Counted from the stretch's first letter, positions 47,305-59,040 are shown. The stretch: 64,000 bases of DNA from Euphorbia lathyris (GCF_963576675.1 NC_088913.1:24631001-24695000); one strand, 5' to 3'. Notes: a model not told the origin generated them from the sequence alone. A program made the numbers and translations.

Positions 47305-47316
47305 TGGTATCAGAGC
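47305..47316 (+). promoter_or_regulatory. Primer binding site, initiator Met tRNA type
   Basis: TGGTATCAGAGC two bases after the 5' LTR. Confidence 0.96.
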
Positions 47317-47364
47317 TTAAAAGCTCACTGTGCAAGGTTTAACTACCTTGAGCTGATCCCCACT

Positions 47365-49107
47365 ATGGCTGAAAACAGCACTCGGTTTCTCCCAGGAAAC
47401 CAAACAACTCAGATTTTACCTGAGGGGTTGTCCATTACTTGGCCTCCCCTATTCTTCGGGTCTAACTACACCTTCTGGAAGAATAGGATGAAAAACTTCA
47501 TTCAGGCAACAAATATGCGTGCATGGCTCTCAATAGTCCAAGGCTCATTTGTTCATGTTGAAGTTGTGGCTGGCCAAACAGTTGTCAAAGCTGAGGCCAA
47601 ATGGACAAAGGATGATCTCAAGAAGCTACAAAATCACGCTTCGGCTATAAACTTGCTTCACTGCGCGCTAGATGCTGCAGAATACAACAAAATTTCAGGT
47701 TGTGAGTCAGCGCAGGAGATCTGGAAGAAGCTGGAGGTCACCTATGAAGGAACCAACAAGGTGAAGGAGTCCAAGGTGAACCAGCAGATGAGAATGTATG
47801 AGCTGTTCGAAATGAACGATGATGAAGGAATCTGTGACATGAATGCAAGATTTACAAACATTATCAACGAGCTCAAAAGACTTGGGAAGATCTTCACTAA
47901 GGAAGAACAAGTCAAGAAGATTCTTAGAAGTCTTCCTAAAAACTGGCAAGCAAAGAAGACTGCTGTTGAGGAAGCTCAAGACTTAACCACCTACAAATAT
48001 GATGAACTCATCGGCTCACTGCTGACCCATGAGATCTCAATGAAGAATTTCGAGGTGAAAGAAAAGTCTGAAGACAAGAAGCAAAAGTCTCTTGTCATGA
48101 AAGCTGACTCCACTGATGGGAGCTCAACAGACGATGAGGAATTGGCTATGTTCACCAGGAAGATGAAAAGGCTGTTCAGAAAGAATGACAAATATTCTAA
48201 GAAGCCTTACAAGAAGTTTGATAAGTACAAAGCTGAGTCCAGCGACAGCAAATACAAGAAGGATAGCTCAAAGCCCATTACATGCTTTGAATGCCATCAA
48301 ACTAGCCATATCAAGTCAAGCTGTCCCACGCTGAGGAAAGAAAGGAAGAACGGTAAAAAGGCAATGGTGGCAACATGGAGCGACAGTGATGAGTCTTCAT
48401 CATCAGAAGCTGATACCACCGAGTCAGCAAAGATTTGTTTCATGGCTAACGAACTTGCTGAGCCGTGTGTCTATGAGCATGCTGACCCCTCCATTGCATC
48501 TGATGACGAGGAGCAATCAAATGAGGTAATATCACTACCCCTGCTCAGAAATGAAATGGTTAATTCCCTGAGTGATCTCTACACACTTGTCAAAAAGTGT
48601 AATAAGAAAGTTAGAGCACTCAGCAGGCGATGCGACGAGGTTGAAGAGGTCAAGCTGAGTGACCTCAGGTTCCTTCTTCAGGACAACTCAACTTTGCATG
48701 ATAACATGGAAATCATACATAAGTTGGTCACTGAGGTCCAATCAGATTCTAAGAAACTGAGAAAGGACGTCACAACCATTTAGAGCCAATTAAAGGTTCC
48801 AAACAAAAGAAATATTCCTCTGAATACTCAGTACCGAGGTACTGGTCAGCAGAGATGGAATCCTCAGCGGAATGTCCAGTGTGACTTTTGTGGGAAGAAA
48901 GGACACACCACAAAGGTGTGCTGGCATGCTCAGCACTGGGGTGCTGACCAGTCAGTGAGATATCCTAAACGGAAGGTCAGCTGTGACTTCTGTGGAAAGA
49001 ATGGCCATACTGTCCAAGTATGTCGCCATAAAATGAAATATGATGCTTTACCTGTTGAACCTAACAAGCCAGGACCCAAAAAGAATTGGGTACCTAAAAG
49101 TAACTAG
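47365..49107 (+). pseudogene. SIRE-B gag, split by a stop codon
   Basis: The first ATG after the primer site opens 472 codons with a copia gag domain (WPPLFFGSNYTFWKNRM near the start; helical core to about residue 240), followed by a lysine-rich linker. The first zinc knuckle, CFECHQTSHIKSSC (48283), is followed by an acidic serine-rich stretch. A TAG at 48781-48783 interrupts the frame, yet the same frame continues with two good knuckles, CDFCGKKGHTTKVC (about 48880) and CDFCGKNGHTVQVC (about 48981), to a TAG at 49105. The stop replaces a codon before SQLKV; a C-to-T change of CAG is likely. Three knuckles is the number I would expect for this lineage. Confidence 0.88.
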
Positions 49108-49119
49108 TTATATTACAGG

Positions 49120-50195
49120 TAAGCCTGAGGTGTGCTGAGAAGTCAAAGATGTGGTATGTTGACAGCGCATGCTCAAGGCATATGACTGGTGATGAAACTC
49201 AGTTCATCACATTTGAGCGTAAATGAGGAGGAAGCGTAAGTTTTGGAGACAACAAAAAGGGTAAGATAGTAGGGTCAGGAACCATTGGAGGTAATCCTAC
49301 TATTGAGTCTGTCTCCCTAGTCAGCGGATTGAAATATAACTTACTCAGCGTAGCTCAGCTATGTGACAATGGGAGAAAAGTTATATTTGATGACACTGGA
49401 TGTAAAATATTCGAGGGTAAAACAAATGAGTTAATTTTAACTGCCCCTCGCATTGATAATGTTTTCATGCTGAACTTAGAGAAAAAGTTTTCAAAAAATG
49501 TATGCTTAGTATCAAAGGAAGAAAATTCATGGCTATGGCACAGGAGACTTGGTCATGTAAGCATGGACCTCCTGGCCAAATTAGCAAGAAAGCAATTGGT
49601 TGAGGGACTGCCAGAACTTAAATTTGAAAAAGATCAATTATGCCACGCTTGCCAAGCTGGAAAACAAACCAAACAATCTTTTCATAGCAAAAACACTGTC
49701 TCAACTAAGCGTCCATTAGAGTTACTACACTTGGATCTCTTCGGTCCAGTCCAGCCGTTGAGTCTGGGTGGAAGAAGATTTTCCTTGGTCATTGTAGATG
49801 ACTTTTCTCGATACACTTGGATCATCTTGCTGAGTAGCAAGGATGAGACCTTTGAGACATTTTCAAACTTAGTTAGAAAACTTGAAAATGAAAAAGACCT
49901 AAAATTGGCTCACATCCGAAGTGATAATGGTGGAGAATTTAAAAACCAACAGTTTGTTGAATTCTGTGAAGCCAGCGGCATTGACCATAACTTTTCTGCT
50001 CCTAGAACGCCTCAACAAAATGGGGTTGTTGAAAGGAAGAACAGAACCTTGGTTGAAATAGCCAGGACGATGCTGAGTGAGCATAGGCTTCCAAAGTACT
50101 TTTGGGGAGAAGCTGTCAACACAGCATGCTATATTCTTAATAGGGCTCTTGTTAGACCTATACTAAAGAAAACCCCCTACGAACTTTGGAAATGA
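49120..50195 (+). pseudogene. SIRE-B protease and integrase
   Basis: The protease active site DSACSRHMTG lies near 49161, in a different frame from gag. An in-frame TGA sits at 49224. From 49329 the frame is open: the integrase zinc domain (WLWHRRLGHVS, then CHAC), first Asp in HLDLFGP near 49730, second in RSDNGGEF near 49918, Glu in NGVVERKNRT near 50035. Another in-frame TGA at 50193 cuts the C-terminal part. Integrase joins element DNA to the genome. Confidence 0.9.
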
Positions 50196-51446
50196 CGAAA
50201 GCCCAACATTGGATACTTTCGAGCCTTTGGCTGTAAATGTTTTATTTTAAACACCAAAGATAGCTTAGCTAAGTTTGATTCAAAAGCTGATGAGGCTATC
50301 TTTTTAGGCTACTCAACAAACAGCAAAGCATACAGAGTTTTCAATAAACGAACTCAAGTTTTAGAAGAGTCAGTACATTTTGAGTTCGATGAAACTAACC
50401 CTGCAGGAAGATATCAACCGCTGACCGAGGATGATCCACACTCAGTATCCGCTGATCAAGATACAGCCACTGAGTCATTCCCTCAAGGGCTGACCAAAGG
50501 TAAAAGTGAATCTCAAATTGTTTTCACTGACCAGTCTACACCTGCAGAGATTGTTGAAACACAGACAGCACAAGACATCAATCTACCAAAGGAGATAAGG
50601 ATACCAAGAGGACACTCAGAGAGTGCTATTCTTGATGCCGCTGAGAATACCCTGATGACAAGAAATCAACTCAGGAGATACCTCAGCAACGTAGCCTTCA
50701 TCTTAGTTCAGGAACCAAAGAACTTCGCTGAAGCTGAGCACGATGAATTCAGGATGAGCGCAATGCAAGAGGAGCTTGATCAATTCAGAAGAAATGATGT
50801 ATGGGAGTTAGTGCCACATCCAAGAAGTCAGAAGACCATTGGAACAAGATGGGTCTTCCGCAACAAGCTGGATGAACAAGGAAACGTAGTCAGGAACAAA
50901 GCAAGGCTTGTAGCTCAAGGCTACAGTCAGCAAGAAGGTATTGACTATGGTGAGACCTTTGCCCCAGTGGCAAGGCTAGAGGCTATTAGAATTATGCGCT
51001 TATGCAAGTTATATGAACTTTAAACTGTTTCAAATGGATGTTAAGAGTGCATTCTTTAATGGAGTTATAAACGAGGAAGTTTATGGTAATCAGCCTCCAG
51101 GGTTTGAGGATCCTAAATTCCCAAACCACGTTTATAAACTCAAAAAGGCTTTGTACGGCCTCAAGCAAGCACCACGTGCTTGGTATGAGAGGCTGACCAG
51201 TTTCCTGCTGACTAGAAATTATGTCAAAGGCAAAGCTGATACAACCTTATTCATTAAGAGAAAGGGTAAAGATACCCTGCTGGCTCAAATATATGTTGAT
51301 GGTATTATTTTCGGTGCTACTAATGAGTCAATGTGCAAGGAATTTAGCAAGCAAATGCAAACTGAGTTTGAAATGTCAATGATGGGAGAACTCAACTTCT
51401 TCCTTGGACTTCAAATCAAACATAGGGAAAATGACATCTTCATCAG
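50196..51446 (+). pseudogene. SIRE-B integrase tail and reverse transcriptase, truncated
   Basis: Starts with [13 protein letters not shown] and [17 protein letters not shown], then an acidic linker, then reverse transcriptase ([20 protein letters not shown]). A frameshift near 51000 moves QMDVKSAFFNG into another frame. The catalytic motif, usually YVDD, reads YVDG at 51292-51303 (GGT for a GAT/GAC codon). The frame is cut at ISDS, 51446, by an Athila-type LTR. The reverse transcriptase thumb and start of RNase H are absent. Confidence 0.9.
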
Positions 51447-53075
51447 TGATAGCTCCCATTTATATAGGGTTTTTAGGATTAATTTAGTTTGTTTTCCCTT
51501 TGTTTCTATTTAATTTCAGTATCGTTTTATTACTTTTTAGTTAAAATTAGTAATTTCCTTTATTTATGGTATTTTCGATGTTTTCAGGGATTTTCAGGGA
51601 CCTTTCGTGCATTTCCGAACCAGACCCAAGCCTATTGGAGCATTTCCGGATCATTCAGGGACCATCAGAGCACTTTTGGGATTCGTCAGGGACCATTAGA
51701 GCATTTTTCGAAAGCCTAGGGACCTAAACAGATAAAAGCTGGAGCAAAATCGCCCCATTTAGGACCTGTCTCGTCGAGACAATACCTGTCTCGTCGAGAT
51801 AGGCCCTCGTCTCGTCGAGACACTCATTGTCTCGACGAGACGAGGCGGGGAAAGGCGCACCAGCGCCTTCCCCCTTGCTGAAATGTGCGGATCGGGCCCT
51901 AAAGCCCATTAATAACACTTTGTAAAAGCCTATTTTACCCCAGAGCCATTAGGGTTTCCTTCCTAACTCTATAAATAGGGAGTTAATCCTAATCTTTTAG
52001 GGGGGGGATTAGCCACTTAATAAATTGGAGAACCACTAGGGTTTTCTCTCCTCCATAATGTAGTTTTTAGCTTTTAGTTTAGTTTTCCTGCTTTCTAGAT
52101 TAGGTTCATTTCAGTTTTTATTTTCTTTTGTCAAGAACGATTGATGGGAGAAGCTCCGCATCTTCTATTTTTATAATTGGAATCGGCAAAACGGGTTTTG
52201 GATTTCTATCTCTCCCTCTTATCTTTTGCTTTTATATTCAATTGAAGCTTTTTCCATTGTTCCTATTGCTATGATTAATTTGTATATGAATTAATCCCCA
52301 TCCAATTTGGGATGGGGATGAAATTGATTATAAGAATGTGTATGATTAGGGATCTAGGACCCTTGATTGATCAGTTTATGCATGCTTAATGCCTAGAAAT
52401 TGTTAGGAACAGGATTTATGCTAGAATGAACATTGATAATGATCAACTAGCCTGTTTATGTATATAATGTGCTTAATGCCTGTGACCCTGACATTAAATA
52501 GGATTATAGATAGATGAGAACCTGACCAAGGAATCGTTTATACTGAATTTGTATTAACCTGACTTCGCTAGAGACCACTAGGAATGAGGCTTTGTGGCTG
52601 GGCTACGGCTTTAGCCTTAGTTGTCAATAAACCTAATGCTTTGCATGACCTAGGGTATATGCCTAATCAAGCCGTCACCCGAATGCATGTGAATAGGTTA
52701 GACAAATCCCGTACAAATTTGTCTTTCACTTAGGACAATTACCTTCAATCACCGGTAAAACACAAATCTAAACTCCCTAAACTCATACCTAGGATTTAAT
52801 CAAAGGAATCCTCAACCTATATTGTGCCATCCGTCAATTCACCTTCTATCCTGTCAATTGTTCACTTTATTTTGTTATCTTTATTGCTTTCAATTAGGTT
52901 AATTAATTCACAAACCCAAATCTTTATCCAAACCTCTAAACAATTAGATCATTCTAGGTAGATTTGCTAGTTGTAACGAATAGTCTTTGTGGTTCGATCT
53001 CGTGCTTAGCACAATATTACTTGTTGCGATAGGATACACTTGTCCTATTAAATGCTATATACTTTACGAGCATCA
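51447..53075 (+). repeat. Athila-type LTR with GTCTCGTCGAGAC palindromes
   Basis: 1629 bp. Four palindromes with core CTCGWCGAG lie at about 51772-51845, 120-200 bp before the TATA box. The GTGGTTCGATCTCGTGCTTAG word near 52990 is usual near the end of such LTRs. Confidence 0.85.
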
Positions 53076-53081
53076 AGTTTT

Positions 53082-53099
53082 TGGCGCCGTTGCCGGGGA
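53082..53099 (+). promoter_or_regulatory. Primer binding site, tRNA-Asp type
   Basis: TGGCGCCGTTGCCGGGGA, complementary to the 3' end of plant tRNA-Asp. A shortened second copy of this junction lies near 53186-53209. Confidence 0.9.
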
Positions 53100-53298
53100 C
53101 TATTTTGATTATAATTAGATTAAATTTGCTTGGAACTATTTTATTTATAATTAGATTATATTTCGAAATACCCGACAACAACACCATCAAGTGTTGCCGG
53201 GGACTATTTCGTTTATAATCTGTGTAAACTGAATAGGTTGGAACAATTGTTTAGATTTGTATATAAAAATTAAATATATATATATATATATTTCGGGT

Positions 53299-53490
53299 TT
53301 TTCGTGTCGTCTCGTCAAGACACCTGGCTGTCTCGACGAGACACATAAAAAAAATAATTCGTCTCGTCTCGGGGAGACACTGTTGATCTCGCCGAGACGG
53401 ACACGAAAAAAAAAAAGAATTTCCGAAAAAAAAAGTTTTTGTCTCGTCTCGGCGAGACACTGTTCATCTCGCCGAGACGGACACGAAAAA
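53299..53490 (+). repeat. Leader tandem repeat with CTCGCCGAGAC-type palindromes
   Basis: Pairs of GTCTCGTCTCGGCGAGACAC and ATCTCGCCGAGACGG joined by A-rich spacers. The last two units are about 80 bp apart and nearly identical. Confidence 0.75.
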
Positions 53491-53511
53491 AAATTAAATT
53501 ACACTTTTTTT

Positions 53512-53793
53512 AAGCAACAGCTTGAAGATTATGGTGTTCAAACAAAGACAATTGAGGTCAAATGTGATAACAAGAGTGCAATTGATCTATCAAAGAACCC
53601 AATCCAGCACATCAGGATGAAGCATGTCAACATCAGACATCACTTCGTTAGAGACCATGTACTCAAAGGTGAGATCAAGTTGACCTATGTCCCAACGAAT
53701 GAGCAGCTTGCAGATATCTTCACAAAGCTAATGGCTCGTGAGCAGTTCATCATATTGAGAGAAGCCATTGGTATGTTTAATCCTCTTCAGTAA
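53512..53793 (+). pseudogene. SIRE-B RNase H, C-terminal part
   Basis: Resumes at KQQLEDYG, then VKCDNKSAIDLSKNP (RNase H Asp), HIRMKHVNIRHHFVRDH and the usual LADIFTKLM tail, ending at TAA 53791. The N-terminal half of RNase H is missing because of the insertion and deletion. Confidence 0.9.
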
Positions 53794-54361
53794 ATTCCAA
53801 GTTCTTAATATATATACATGATGAATGACTTATGCTATTACTTGCTGAGTAGATAGATTTATGCTGAGTACTTAATGCTAAATGAATGAATATCACATAC
53901 TGAGCAAATATGCGCACTGAGTAGTTATCTCAAACTGAGTAACCAATTAACTTAAATCATCCGTTTGTGTAAAAACTGACTACTCAGAATACAGAACGAT
54001 TAGAATTCTAACACTGAGTAAAAGACCCATTGCATTTAATGCCAAAGCATGCGAATAGCCACCTAGGATGACGTAGCGCCGAATGTGTCATAAATGCCAG
54101 GATCCTTGTCGGTTGACAATCCCAAGGACAAACTGACACATGGATTCAATAAGATCCACCTCTCACCTCTATAAATAATGGGCAAATCCCCATTTTTATC
54201 TTTTTACGCTTACAGAATTATCTGGCATAAATACTCTCTCTCTCTCAAAAACTTCAAATCGCTTATATTTTCTCTACGAAAACGACGAACAACACTGAAA
54301 ACATCTCCAATGTCGGTCAACCATCCGCTGGAAACCCTAAGCCTCCTACCCAGTATGAATA
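53794..54361 (+). other. Spacer between pol and env-like ORF
   Basis: No gene. A CTCTATAAATAATGG motif near 54168 could be an internal promoter for the downstream ORF. The frame of the env-like ORF is readable back to about 54270 but without ATG (an ACG stands where a start might have been) and with a TAA at 54359-54361. Confidence 0.45.
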
Positions 54362-57181
54362 AACCAAAGCTATCACACTGAGCAAGAAAACCCAGGCTGA
54401 CCAAGGTAATTCCTCCAAAGGGAAGAAACCTAAGCAACGAACCTACACCAAGGTCTATGAGAACGCCAGGGAATATAAGATAGAATACTCAAGGTGGTTC
54501 TCGAAAGAATTCATGGAAACCGAGCAACCGTTCTGTGAGTGGATCTCAAAGAATGAGTGGACTGAGCTGTTTTCGATAAGGTACAACACCTACCCTGACT
54601 TGGTAAGGGAATTCTACCATTTCCTGTGTGTTGCTGATGACAACCAAGACTATTTGGCCACCAAAGTAAAAGGCAAAACCATCTTCATAAATCCCACCTA
54701 CCTAGCCAACCTTCTGAAGCTGAAGAATGAAGGAGCCATTCTTAGAAGGTCAGGAGATCAGGATGACACTGGGTACTCCACTATGTTCTGTAAACCTTCT
54801 GGCCATGCTGGCGAAGTCTCCAGCACTTCAATGGGACATCATCAAAAGATGGCGCACTACCTGTTGACCAACTATATTTTCCCAAAGGTAAACTGCACCA
54901 GCTCAACGACAAACTTCGAGCAATGCTTCATATGGCATATGCCGACCTACACAACCATCAACATACCGGTATTCTTAATAGCCGGTTTCCAAAGGAGCAC
55001 TGGAACTCTAAGGCTGGGCTCACTCATTACCAAAATCCTCCTAGACCACCGAGTAGACCTAACTAGGGAAAGTAGGGGCCAAGGATCACAAATCACCGCC
55101 GCTGCCCTTTTTGCCCTAAAGTTTAATCAGCCGATCAAGAAAGGAAAAGGTGCTGACCCAAATGCTAAGGGGATGGTAATCACAAAGGGCAAAAGAACTA
55201 AGACCCTGCTGACAGGAAGAGGAAAGCTGTGCAAAGCACCTCTAAGGAAGCTGCTCTCGCTCCTAAGAAGCTAAAAATCGTGTCCAAGGGAACGACTATA
55301 CAAGTTGAGCCCAAGTCAGCTGACAAAAGACCTAGGCAAGATGAGCCTGAGGCAGAAGAAAGAGTAGAAGCTGACCAGGAATCTCTGAGCAAGAAACAGA
55401 AGATCTTCTCTGATCTAAATCCAATTGATGCCATTCCTGCTGATTTCTTCATTCCCGGCGACTCTCACTTTGCTCAGAATCAAGGCATTGCCGCTGAGCA
55501 ACAGGACTATGAAATTGAACTGGATGATCAGTTCATTGAGCAGTTGGAGGAAGAATTAGAAGAGGAAGATCAGGATGATGAGGAAGAAGAAGAAGGTGAA
55601 GAGAGTGGTCAGGATGTCACTGAGGAGACAGCAAGTGAAGAAGAAACTGAGCCAACTCACACTGAGTTGACTGCAGATGAAGGAGCTGAGCAAATAGAAC
55701 AGCAGGATGCTGATCAAGAAGAAAATTCTCCATCTAACACAATTCATGCTGATCCCACTCCTCCAAGGACCCAGGGAAAAAGAAGAAGACTTGTCAAGGC
55801 ACATCAAACAAACGTGCTTGACTTCATGGATGATCTAACACAGAAAAGACCAACCACCGATCCATCAAACATCAAGCTTAAATTCTTCCGAAAATCTTCT
55901 ACTACTCAGCCAGAGCACACTGAAAAGCAAGCCTCTATTTCTCTTCCACAGGAACAAGCCGACTTAAATGCTTCAACAAACCCGACCAACACCGAGCAGG
56001 TTCTCAATGCAGATGCTGACCCTAGCCCTCTGCCGGCTAAGGAAATCCCTGCTCCAGTCAGCACTGAACCTATCCCACCTACAACAGAAAGTCAGCTTCA
56101 GCTTGACTCTGAACCTGTATCCAACACTGCTGTTCAAACACCTCCTCATTCTACAGAACAAGTGCAGCTTCAAACACCAACACCAGTCACTGACCCTGCT
56201 GGCACATCAAATGCTGAATTCAACCTAACACCTCTTCATACTGGTCAACCTGCTAAGAGGTCATTAAACTATCTCACAGCCACCGAGTCTGGTAGAAGGA
56301 TCATCAATTCGGCTCAGGCCTTGATCAATGACCTTCATCAATCTTCAGACACTGCTGCTGGGTCTGCCGAAAATGAGTCCACTCAGGTTCCACAAGTCAC
56401 TCAACTTCTCAACGAGGTTTGAGGCCTAAAAGACTTGCTGAGTGTAATGATCAATATTCAAGCCCAACAACCGAAGCAGGAGTCGATCACGAAGCTGGCT
56501 GAACTCCAGCTGACCATGGCTCAACATATCAACTCCATTCAGGGACAATTTCAAGCCTTGTCAGCTGCGAACTCAGGGTATGCAACTTCTGCTGAAGTTC
56601 ATCAATTATTCACCCAGCTTCGAACTGAGCAAGAGAAGACAAGCCATCAGATTTCCTCTTACTCTCAATGCTCAGTGGAACAGATCGGCGAAGCTGTTCG
56701 TCTTCTGAATCTGAACAAGGCAGAGATGGACACTGACCAGATGAAGCAAAATGAGATCCTCCAGTATACCCATCAAATCTTCACCCATGTCCGTCATTCC
56801 AACATACATCGTCAGTTCTATGACTCATCTTTGCTCAAGATGTTTCATCAAGCTTATGCTGCGATGACTGATACACTGACTTGGATGGGAAAATCACAAA
56901 CCTACGCACTAAGCATACTCAGCACTGCTGAAATTGGCGTGCCTCCAGAAGTCTTCGATGATGGTCCTGCTGTCTTTGATGGCATAAATGAAAGCACCGG
57001 CCAGCTGAAGGCCTTCTCAACTCGTATATCTGAAGCTGCCCAAAACAACACCTTCAGACCGCCTCCTCCTCCCAATGCTGCCAAAACGGGGGAGAAAGAA
57101 CAAACAGGAAGAACTCAGGTTCAAGCTGATGGAAGTAGTCAGTTTAAGGGAAAGGGCAAACTTATATATAAGAAGAAATAG
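54362..57181 (+). pseudogene. SIRE-B env-like ORF
   Basis: About 930 codons in the place of the env-like ORF of SIRE1-type elements. The first in-frame ATG now is at 54513. N-terminal region: a conserved-looking domain (WTELFSIRYNTYPDLV, FINPTYLANLLKLKN). A frameshift near 55205 is followed by basic, then strongly acidic (Glu/Asp-rich, 55530-55700) and proline/threonine-rich parts. An in-frame TGA at 56420 precedes a C-terminal part with heptad-like helices (56460-56760) and a lysine-rich end. I see no signal peptide and no convincing transmembrane helix, so an envelope role is unproven. The same tail is present in SIRE-A. Confidence 0.8.
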
Positions 57182-57673
57182 CCTAGTTAAGATAGCTAGT
57201 TTCTAAGTCTTGATTATCCCTACTTGTGTATAATGCTGACTACTTATTAATACTATCCTTGCATAAATTTCAACTAGTTTCAAATCTTATGTGATGCTGA
57301 GTTATTATGTCTTGCATACATCAACTGTGTTTATCACTTGTAATATCTTCTGATTGTATGCTGTTAACTCTGTCTTATATGGTTAAAACATTGTCTTATA
57401 AAACTCATTGAACAACAATATACTCAGCGCTCTCTGATAGTTAAATCTTCCGCTTAAAACTGAGTTAATAGAATATGTTCCATGAGCTGACCTTTATTCG
57501 AAACTGACCTAGGACTTACTCGATTAAACCTTAAAATGTTTAGAGTAAAACTGAGTCAGTAGCTCAACCCCTTACGGGGGAGTTTATTAAGTTATAAAAG
57601 GTCAACTATCATGGGGGAGCTCAAAACTGAGTTCTTCACTGAATAGTTTTGCCAACATCAAAATGGGGGAGTT
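57182..57673 (+). other. SIRE-B 3' untranslated region with three purine tracts
   Basis: CGGGGGAGTTT near 57575, TGGGGGAGCTC near 57612 and TGGGGGAGTTT at 57663-57673. The last abuts the LTR and is the polypurine tract by position. Confidence 0.8.
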
Positions 57674-59017
57674 TGTTGAAACACCTTTCCACATGATTTT
57701 GATTTGACAAAATTATTTAAGTATATGATTAAAAAATATTCTAAACACACTAAGTTTAAATGCTTTGATTTATTTCACTAATGTGTTTGTTCAATGTTGA
57801 GTTCACTGTTTATAAGACACAAATGTTAAAAGGCTAAAAGCCCAAAAGAAAGTCAAAGGCCCAAGTCAAACAGATCAACACCACTCCGCCCATGTAAGCA
57901 AAACGCTGTCGTTGTTGATAAAACGTAGCTCAGCATAAGAAGGATCGAGAAGACCTTCCTTGACTACTTCAGAACGAAGCTGCTGAGTTGAACGACAAAG
58001 AGTACAAGACAGCAGCTGAGCAAGAGCAACTTCTAGACTAAGAATTTCCATTTTGGGTAAAGTTCAGAAGACACAGAAAGCTGTCTAGAAGACTTTGCCA
58101 TAAATGGCGAAACATTCTGCATGTCTGTCTAAAAGTTGCTCAGCACTGACCAAAGACAGAAGATACAACAATCTGATTGGCCAACGGCACTGAGCGTGTA
58201 CTGAGTGACAACGACGTCAAGCCGTTTCCCTCCAACGGTTATTTTGAAATTTGAAATAACCGATACCTCATGTGTCACTATAAATAAGCCTCTCAGTTGC
58301 TTCTTTCGATGCAGATCTTCAACAAGCCATTACGCTGACCAAATTTCTACTCAAAGAATCTGTGTGAAAAAGCAAAGCAAATACTTACACCAATTTCCAT
58401 ATTACTGTGTAAAAGTCTAGAGTGATTATTCAATTATCTAAAGTGTCTTAGCGATTGCTGTTTAGGACAATCTTATTATCATTTCTAGAATTAGAAAGGA
58501 GAGGCTAAGTACTCGGTCATAGTACTCAGCAATAGAATAGGAGTGAGTAGAGGTATAGAGGAAGGCACTCTTGTTATACTCAGCTTCTTGTTGTAAAAGG
58601 TTTGATGCTCTACCGTTAAAGAGCTCAGTAGAGAATTCGAAAGCTCGGAATGTGTTCCGGGGACAGGACGTAGGCATAGAGGCCGAACCTGGATAAATCT
58701 ACTGAGTAACATCGTTCTAACCTTAAACTCCTTAGATATATATATTGCTTGCTTAAACAAAACTGACCAAGTAAAGAGGTCACGCTGAGTTGTGTGTACT
58801 GAGTATCTGAGTTCAGGAATAGACTCAAGTGCTATCTCTTGACTCAAAGAAAGAAGCTGACTTAATCACCAGTTGACTAAGCCAGTGTCTTAATTCACTC
58901 AGCGCGCTGTGTAATCCTTTTTAAGGAAAAAGAAGTCAGCCTTAACGTATTAAAATTTAAAATAGTTCCTATCCCCCCCCCCTTGGAACTAACTTGTTAC
59001 GTTATAAGGGACCAACA
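57674..59017 (+). repeat. 3' LTR of SIRE-B
   Basis: 1344 bp, same ends as the 5' LTR. TATA-like CACTATAAATAAGCC near 58276. Poly-C hairpin at 58963-58991 with 10 C against 15 in the 5' LTR, which explains most of the length difference. Confidence 0.96.
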
Positions 59018-59040
59018 ATCATCTCATGGTTGGCTTGGTT

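Larger units (their letters stand above)
51447..53511 (+). mobile_element. Truncated Athila-type insert: LTR, primer site and leader only
   Basis: The LTR starts TGATAGCTCCCATTTATATA (51447) and ends GAGCATCA (53075). TATA-like CTCTATAAATAGGGAG lies near 51967. The primer site TGGCGCCGTTGCCGGGGA (53082-53099) is complementary to tRNA-Asp and is followed by about 400 bp of leader. The body and 3' LTR are missing, together with about 0.7 kb of the host reverse transcriptase and RNase H. No target duplication can be shown. Confidence 0.85.
45951..59017 (+). mobile_element. SIRE/Maximus-type copia element (SIRE-B), 13.1 kb, duplication ATCAT
   Basis: LTRs of 1352 and 1344 bp, initiator Met primer site, gag with three zinc knuckles, protease, integrase, reverse transcriptase, RNase H, a long env-like ORF and a polypurine tract. 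ATCAT lies at 45946-45950 and 59018-59022. The LTRs differ by a few percent. It is inactivated by in-frame stops (48781, 49224, 50193, 56420), frameshifts (near 51000 and 55205), a changed reverse transcriptase active site, and a truncated Athila-type insert at 51447-53511 that replaces part of the reverse transcriptase and RNase H. Confidence 0.95.

Noticed and set aside
53082..53099. tRNA gene
   Set aside because: Only the 18-nt complement of a tRNA 3' end is present, as expected for a primer site; no cloverleaf.
55229..56422. A host gene for an acidic nuclear protein
   Set aside because: Its place between SIRE pol and 3' LTR and the matching tail in SIRE-A show that it is the env-like ORF of the element.
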